This document shows positions 58,027-64,000 of a stretch of 64,000 bases of DNA, one piece after another. A program made the translations under genes and the position numbers. The stretch's first letter is position 1; every line of letters begins with the position of its first letter. The stretch lies in the NCBI RefSeq assembly GCF_029873635.1, contig NC_080421.1, forward strand, positions 39,847,120 through 39,911,119. Direction: 5' to 3'. Below the pieces are notes generated by a model that was given only the letters and a program-made list of their open reading frames with translations, searched no databases and was not told where the DNA came from. The stretch comes from Malania oleifera (taxonomy: Eukaryota > Streptophyta > Magnoliopsida > Santalales > Ximeniaceae).

Positions 58027-58766
58027 TGTTGGCCAAACAAGGTTTAATTTCGTTTTGATGATAACAAATTAAGGTTACCGAATATGCTTTCGAGTTATAT
58101 TTCAGGAATCAAGCTTTGTGCTAAGAAAAGTGATTCTACTTGAAAGAGCTTGAATGAAGTTTAAACTAAAAGCTACGAGTTATGAGGGATATGAAGTATA
58201 TTGAAGAATTGGTTAAAGCTCGAACAAAGCATTGAAGCTATACAACATGAAGACCTAGGAACTTATTAGAACTTATTTTTTGAGATTCTCATGTAAGTAC
58301 TTCAAACTTCAATATTGTATTTGAAACTCTTAGGATTTATTCTGGACTTAGAGACCTGATTTAAAGCATGGAAAATATCTTTTAAAAGGTCTAAAATACT
58401 TTTCAAGTCAATAAAAACAAATTTTGGAATTAAAATGTGAAAAACACTAAGAAGTTTAGTGTTCAAGCGACTGATGATTTTCCATCAGGCGACTGATATG
58501 CTACAGGCAATGTTAATAAGAAAACAGAATAGGTTCAAGCGACTAAACTATTGTGGTCAAGTGATTGACTTGCTACTACCTATTCTGGTGTGCTATTTTG
58601 AATAAGTTCAGGTGACCAGCCTCTCGAGTTCAGACAACTAAAGTTTATGTTTAAACTTCCTAAAGCGCTGATTTTCTTTCCAAACTCGTACGATGTGGTT
58701 TCCAAACTTGGGGAAAACAGTCAGAAGGTTTCCTACCCTATATAAAGATGTTTATCACGCGATTAG
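58027..58766 (+). mobile_element. First part of a Sirevirus-type LTR
   Basis: It starts TGTTGGCCAAACAAGG, matching the starts at 6679 and (minus) 21154. A CAAGCGACTGA-type motif array lies at 58460-58640 and a TATA box TATATAAAG near 58740. It is cut about 20 bp after the TATA box by a gypsy LTR. Confidence 0.75.
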
Positions 58767-59520
58767 TGTAAGAACCCAACCTGAGACTTTTGAATTAAAT
58801 AAATAAGGAAATTGAAGGAAATTAAAAGGAGAAAATCAGTAGGGCTCATCGACGAGGCTCCTTCTCTCATCGACGAAGTCCCTTCTCCAGCTCGGCGACG
58901 AAATTCAGAGGTTCGTCGACGAGAGGATGTCGAGAGATTTTTGGAATTCTAAAATCTCAGGCTCGTCGACGAGGCCACTCTGTCGTCGATAAACTCCCTT
59001 CTTATGCTCGTCGACGAGGACGCCATCTCGTCGACAAGACTGGCCGAGTCAACCAAGTTATAAATATCTATTCATTGCTTAGTTGAGAAAAAAACTAAGA
59101 CTCTCTCTCTCTCTCTCTCTCTAGAATTCGAAGGGGACTCTCTCTCTCTCTCTAAGATTGCGTGTCGTCTGTTACCCGAATCAATGATCCGATGTTACCA
59201 CGTGGATCAGGAGGAGAATCTCTACGGCTATAGAGGATCATAATTTCATTTCGAGGATTTTCAGGTTTTGATCCAAAATTGAGGTAAGAGTTCGATTTCA
59301 TTTCTGGTTCGGTAGATCTATAGTAGTTGTGAATATATTGAAGTATTGTTCTTCGATTTTTAGGTTTTGGGGGTCCCGTGTCGTTGTTTTGGACTGAATA
59401 AGTTCGTGTTTCGATTTTTGAGAAAGGTAAGGGGTTTCTGTTTATATTGGTTATTTTTGTAATCTGAATCGGTAAAACTATGATTTACAATTCTGCAAAT
59501 GTTTTGGTTACTTAAGGGCT
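58767..59520 (+). mobile_element. First part of a gypsy I-type LTR
   Basis: It starts TGTAAGAACCCAACC and follows the LTR at 11355 in order: TCGTCGACGAG array (58845-59045, eight or more copies), TATA-like GTTATAAATATC near 59058, CT runs (59100-59155), CACGTGGATC near 59200, and two GGTAAG sites (59283, 59425). It ends near 59515-59533, where a minus-strand copia begins; the junction bases fit both. Confidence 0.78.
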
Positions 59521-60602
59521 TTTGGAAATAAGGAGTGGTTTCAAAGAACGTGACATCAAGGCTAACAAACATTTTTTTTTTAGACAGGGTCATAGCATTT
59601 GTAGTCTTTCTGAGTAGGAGAGTAACCAATAAATACGCATTTAATGGCACGAGGTTCCAATTTACCCCGATTGTGAGCATGAACATAAACAAATGCAGTA
59701 CATCCAAAAATTTTCAGAGGGAGACTGAAGTGGAGTCAAGAGGTAGGAAAATGTTCCTAGAATTTCTGGAGAGGAGTGGCAAAGGAAAGAACTCGACTCG
59801 ACATTCGATTAATGAGAAGTGTAGCTGTTAAGATAGCAACTCCCCAAAAATAGTTTTTCATATTTGTAGTGAACATCAATGTCTGAGCTACTTCAAGTAT
59901 ATGTCTGTTTTTTCGTTCAGTGACCCCATTTTGTTGAGGGATATCCACACAAGAATTTTGGTAAACAATCCCATTTTCTTGAAGATAATTTTCTAGAATA
60001 TCATTAAAATATTCTGTACCATTATCAGTACGTAAAATTTGAATGCTAGTTTGGAATTGTGTTTGAATCATGGAGTGAAAACTGACAAAAATGAAACAAA
60101 CTTCAGTTTTATCGTTCAACAAGTAAACCCAACAAATACGAGTATGATCGTGAGGGGATCGTGAGGGCCCCACAAATCACTGTGAATCATAGTAAATGGG
60201 TAGGATGGTTTGTATGTGGATGTTGGGAAAGACGTACACTGGTGTTTTGCAAGCTTACACACTTCACATTAAAAATCAGAAGACATTTTATTTGAACAAA
60301 TAGAAGGAAATAAACGACTTAAATATTGAAAATTTGGGTGACCCATCCTAGAGTGCCATAACAAAAGTTCACTATCTCTAAAAATAAATGCAGAATCACA
60401 AATTGCAGTATTACATTGTTCACTCGTTCTTGCCTCCTCAAAGTAGCAGAGTCCCTTATACGCCTTAGCATTGCCAATCGTCTTCCCTCATGATAGGTCC
60501 TAGAAAATACAGTGAGATGAAACAAATTTAGTAGAGCAATTGGAGTCTTTTGTTAACTGGCTAATGGATAACAAGTTGCAAGATAACTTGGGGACATGTA
60601 GG
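59520..60602 (-). pseudogene. Copia integrase, broken, 3' truncated
   Basis: Below the MITE, the minus strand reads LSCNLLSISQLTKDS (about 60590-60545) and the zinc domain (LLLWHSRMGHPNFQYLS, then CEVCKLAKHQ). The core has HSDLWGP, the second catalytic Asp in ILRTDNGTEYFN (about 60035) and the Glu in QQNGVTERKNRH (about 59920-59890); the first Asp region near 60140 is damaged. The end is the KMFVSLDVTFFETTPYF block near 59560-59530. Frameshifts lie near 60140 and 59760. Confidence 0.82.
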
Positions 60603-61283
60603 CATGGTCTTTAATTTCCACGAAATTGTCGAAATTTCCGTCGAAATTTTCGATTTTCATCACCCTCGAAATCGAAATGGCAGTTGATTTCCATCTTGCA
60701 TAATTTTTGACGAAATCTCAACGAATTATCCGAAATTTATCGAAATCTCGAAATTTTAGCGAAACTTGTCAAAATTTTAACTATACAATGAAATTTCGTA
60801 GGAATTCAAATGAGATATTTAGGAGTGAAGTAAAATTTATCTCTTAATTTATTTTATCAAAACAAAAGATTATTACAAGTGCTTTTGAAATTATATGAAA
60901 AAATAAACTTACAGTAACATTTTATTTAACCATTTATGTCTAAATTATCATTATTTGTATAATAAATAATATTTAAATAATTTATGGATTTCATTTGTAT
61001 TAACTAAATATGTTTAATGTGCATTATCTTACAAATATGTTTGATACACATACTACTATTTTACAGCTTTTCCACCTTGTACAAAACATAGATCTATTTA
61101 ATTTGTAATATATTAGTCCTAAAACTTATATTATTATGTTTGTTAACCATTTCTAAAGTTTCACAAAGAACTACATGCTTTAGTACTAATTTCTATTTTT
61201 TTTTTTTTTTTTCAAATCGAAATCGAAATTTCCGTTCTTTTAGAGCTTCAAAATTTGAGTTGAAATCGAAATTTAAGACCTTG
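60603..61283. mobile_element. hAT-type MITE with perfect 8-bp target-site duplication
   Basis: CATGTAGG flanks the element on both sides (60595-60602 and 61284-61291). Ends CATGGTCTTTAATTTC and GAAATTTAAGACCTTG form an inverted repeat with few mismatches. The 681-bp interior is AT-rich, non-coding and full of TCGAAATTTC-like short repeats in both orientations near its ends. An 8-bp duplication and short inverted ends indicate the hAT superfamily; it needs an outside transposase. The exact duplication means the insertion is recent relative to the decayed copia around it. Confidence 0.88.
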
Positions 61284-62674
61284 CATGTAGGACAGATTTT
61301 AAAGTTATAGAATCAGATATACAAATACTTCCTTTGCCGGCAACTGGTGAGAGAGATCTATCTGCAATTTTAACTTTCAGATTTTCAGCATATGGTGAAT
61401 AGGATGAGAACAATTGATAAGAATCACTCATATGATCAAATGCACCCGAGTCAATTATCCATGGTGATTTGTAATGGGATATAGTATTTAGGGCTGACAA
61501 AAAATTACCTCAGTGAGCTAAAGAACCAGTGGAAGACTACCCCAACGTTTGAATTGAGGAAAACATTTCATATAGCTTATCCCACTGTGTGGAAGAATGA
61601 CCCAATGTTTGAATTGAGGAAAACATTTTATATAGCTGACCCAACTGCTCATGACTGAATACACCACTTAGAGTGGTATTATTGTTTTTCTCACCTTGTG
61701 ACCTTTCAGTTGAAGTATCAGTAGTAGCCAAGCCACAATTTTTTTGATATTGTCTCAACTTCCAGTCTGTTGGCTTTCCATGAATCTCCCAATAGGTATC
61801 TTTTGAATGACCTCACTTACAACAGTGCTTGCACCATAGTTTTCCTCTTTGTGACTTTTGCCCAGATCCCGTAACGCTTTTTGAAGTTAAGGTCAAGACG
61901 TCAGGCCCATTCGAATTTAGGGCTAGTATTTTAGGCCCGAAACGATCCGCCTGTGGCCTCAACATCACACATCGTCGGCTCTCCTCTCGCCTTACTTTAG
62001 CGAACACATCTCCAATTGATGGCAGAGGTCGTCAGCCAAGGATTCTTTCCCCATACGTCGTCCAGATCTCGATTGAGGCCGGCCAAGAACTCGAAGACCC
62101 ATTCGTTTTCGAGTCATTTTTTGTATAGTGCGCTGTCGCCAGAGCACTCCCATTCCTCTTTGATGCTCAAATCGAGCTCTTACTAGAGATGAATCATCTC
62201 CATGAAATACTCAATAACGCCTCTCTCACCTTGCCTCATCTGCCACAATTAGGTCTTGATCTCGAAGATCTGCGAGTAATTCTTGACGTCAGAATATGTC
62301 TCACGAATGGCATCCCAGACGTCCTTCGCTGTTGGCAAGAACAAGTAGTTTTTCCCGATTGACGACTGCATCGAGTTGACGAGCCAAGCGGTGACCATGG
62401 AGTTTTCGGACCTCCATTTTTGCAAGGCTACAACGTCGATAGAGTCTAGTTTCCTCCGTTCACCGGTAAGATAACCTAGCCTCCCTTTTACTTCAGTCAC
62501 CAATTTTATGGATTGAGCCTACTCACAGAAATTTTTTCTGTTTAGTTTCTCCACTGAGAGTGAAAAGGCTGTATTGTCTAGCCCATTCAAACCCCCAATG
62601 GATGCGGCACCTGAGTCGCCGTCGATATTTTTAGAAGAGGTCGACCCTCTACTATTGATGGTGCCACTGGCCAT
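61284..62674 (-). pseudogene. Copia Gag and protease, broken
   Basis: Gag starts with the ATG at 62674, next to the primer site. A TAG at about 62521-62519 replaces an expected Trp; the domain (LGYLTGERRKLD, WDAIRETYSDVKN) runs to 62249, then shifts. Near 61835 a knuckle reads WCKHCCK, stop, GHSKDTYWE: the last zinc-binding Cys is Tyr. Between 61650 and 61531 a 60-bp in-frame tandem duplication encodes MFSSIQTLG twice. The protease shows WIIDSGAFDHMSDS near 61455 and continues to the MITE. Confidence 0.83.
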
Positions 62675-62699
62675 AGTTAGCTAAGGTTGAGAAAACCTA

Positions 62700-63076
62700 G
62701 CTCCGATATCATGTAAACGGAATTCAATTTCTATATTCCATGAATTCTAAATTATGTACATCCCAATCTTACAATATATAATAAAATCAAATATTCTAAA
62801 CAAGGAAACAATCTCCCTACAAAATAATCTGCAATCTTCTACTTTTACCCACTTTCCTAATTTACTCACTATTCCCACAGATACTCGGGATTTCAAAATA
62901 GTGAAGAAAGGGGGGATGGGAGAAGATTCATAAAGCTTTGAGAAGAGGAAAGGGCTTGAAAAGTCGCAGAGATATGTGGGTATCTGGAAAAAGGAGTAGA
63001 AAGATATGGAGAAAGAAAGCAAAAGATTATGTATGAAAATAAATATGAAAGAAACAAAGAAAAGCATTATAGCCAT
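62700..63076 (-). mobile_element. 5' LTR and primer site of minus-strand copia
   Basis: The LTR (63076-62712) starts TGGCTATAATGC and ends GAATTCCGTTTACA. Directly adjacent, TGATATCGGAGC (62711-62700) matches the tRNA-Met primer site except for two bases. The start at 63076 is the less certain end. Confidence 0.7.
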
Positions 63077-63078
63077 AT

Positions 63079-63612
63079 GTCACGGTCCGACTCTTTTCAC
63101 ACCGTTGTGAAGGGCCTTGCGGCACTAGCTAAAGCACTCTTGCTTAACTAGCCAGCCTATCGTTTACCAACATTCATCCACGAAGCACTTTCATTAACAT
63201 TCAATCACATAGCAGCGGAAATAATAATCAATTCATGAAAGCCGTGGCAACCAAGCAGTAAATATTGAAGCAAACGTAATTCATTAACAAATCCTCCGTT
63301 GACATGTTGTACTTAGCGAGGAAGGCAAGTAGGCTAAGCACGTTGACAATTGCTAGTGAGTTTTACAATGATTGATGAACACTCACCCTCCCCTAAAGAG
63401 GTTTTTATGTAATTATTATCCTGGCACTAGGAAACATCAAAGTGACCGAGGAGTCATACTGCCTTATTTGGCTTACAAAGACTTTACTAGCAGAAATTAA
63501 CCCTACACTAGTATTTACATGATCGAAACCCATCCTAAGCACACGAGATAAGCTGTCACAGGCAAGCATAATGCCCTGAACAAGCTTAGCTCGTGACATT
63601 CTCCCCCACTTA
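63079..63612 (-). mobile_element. Gypsy 3' LTR (520 bp) with polypurine tract
   Basis: On the minus strand AGTGGGGGAGAA (63610-63599) is followed by TGTCACGAGCTAAGC (63598), and the LTR ends ...GAGTCGGACCGTGACA (63079). The ends are a good inverted repeat (TGTCACG/CGTGACA). It abuts the copia LTR to its left, which it probably entered. Confidence 0.82.
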
Positions 63613-64000
63613 TGCGGTCGACGGCCTCGTAGACTTTTGGCGATAGGTACACTTCAACTTTGTCCACGAATGGCTTCAAATCTTCCACTGAAATGCAGCT
63701 AATTTCTTTGTCATTAAAGCATTTCCACTCCACTAGGAACTTCTGCCGCTTCTTCCTTGAGGATATGAACTTTCTGTCTGCAAGGATCTCTTCAACATCA
63801 TGTCTGTCAGGTTGCACTATCTTCAACTCTGCACTGTTTGACTAACTTTTGCTTAGGTTGTTGGTGTTGGCGTTGAATGGCTTGAGGTAGTTGACATGAA
63901 ACTGCGGTCTTCTCTCCTGATTTTCCCACTTCTTCATCTGCTTAGAAGCTTTCTCCAGATAGGCTTGGGCAAAGTCTGCATTCCGTCTCCCTTCACTGGT
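63602..64000 (-). pseudogene. Gypsy Pol C-terminus with chromodomain
   Basis: The minus strand from 64000 reads the integrase C-terminal region (AYLEKASKQMKKW), then FHVNYLKPFN, a stop near 63842, and a chromodomain at 63800-63665: VEEILADRKFISS, FLVEWKCFND, SVEDLKPFVD. Chromodomains guide integration to heterochromatin. Between the QERRP and FHVNYLKPF blocks about 80 residues usual in the family are absent, an internal deletion. The frame runs on through the polypurine tract into the LTR. The rest of the element is right of the window. Confidence 0.8.

Larger units (their letters stand above)
59520..63076 (-). mobile_element. Ty1/copia element, 5' half, minus strand
   Basis: Read downward: 5' LTR (63076-62712), primer site, Gag, protease, integrase, ending in the linker after integrase near 59520. 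RT and RNase H are missing. An hAT MITE lies between protease and integrase. The LTR at its outer end adjoins the end of another gypsy LTR. Many frame breaks. I could not assign the copia lineage with confidence. Confidence 0.85.

Noticed and set aside
61829..62128. Plus-strand ORF over copia gag
   Set aside because: Antisense shadow of the Gag frame on the minus strand.

Overview
The window is plant nuclear DNA, most likely from a eudicot. It is AT-rich and packed with nested LTR retrotransposons in varying states of decay: Ty1/copia of Sirevirus, Ale/Retrofit-like and other types, and Ty3/gypsy chromoviruses. It also holds an hAT-type MITE, a tRNA-derived SINE and many microsatellites. The only non-transposon genes I can support are a leucine-rich-repeat receptor-like gene and its broken tandem paralogue. 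The species cannot be read from the sequence.

Layout. 1-8440: a Sirevirus-like copia, entering at gag and ending with its 3' LTR. It has an env-like third ORF and four polypurine-tract copies. It sits inside the reverse transcriptase of gypsy element I (8441-13158, +). That in turn abuts the reverse transcriptase of gypsy element IV (13159-18852, -), which carries a 2077-bp solo LTR with a recognisable target-site duplication. Element IV ends inside gypsy element III (18853-22918, +), whose 3' LTR carries a solo Sirevirus-type LTR. 22919-30050: minisatellites, two degenerate LTR-like stretches, a small MITE and one exon-like remnant. 30050-32118: a minus-strand Sirevirus fragment fused head-on to gypsy element II (about 32106-39374, +). 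39375-46145: AT-rich, LTR-like DNA holding a nearly complete Ale/Retrofit-like copia (40373-45686), the youngest-looking large element. 46146-58026: the LRR gene region. 58027-64000: a Sirevirus LTR piece, a gypsy LTR piece, a minus-strand copia carrying a perfect hAT MITE insertion, and the end of a third type of gypsy element with a chromodomain.

The most interesting gene (48367-51213, -) encodes a 948-residue receptor-like protein. Its ectodomain, including the island domain, resembles the brassinosteroid receptor paralogues BRL1/BRL3. It has no kinase and ends in a membrane anchor of the LRR-RLP (Cf) type. The broken paralogue at 55320-57403 ends in the same kind of anchor, so the kinase-less design is probably older than the duplication. 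The 3' end of the intact gene is itself tandemly duplicated, and a longer A-run lets the frame read past the old stop into the second copy.

Two themes link the transposons. First, their LTRs carry arrays of short palindrome-like motifs just upstream of the TATA box: CGACTG-type in the Sireviruses and TCGTCGACGA-type in the gypsies. Second, the gypsy copies decay mainly by C-to-T/G-to-A changes, and the same catalytic acids are lost in parallel in two different copies.
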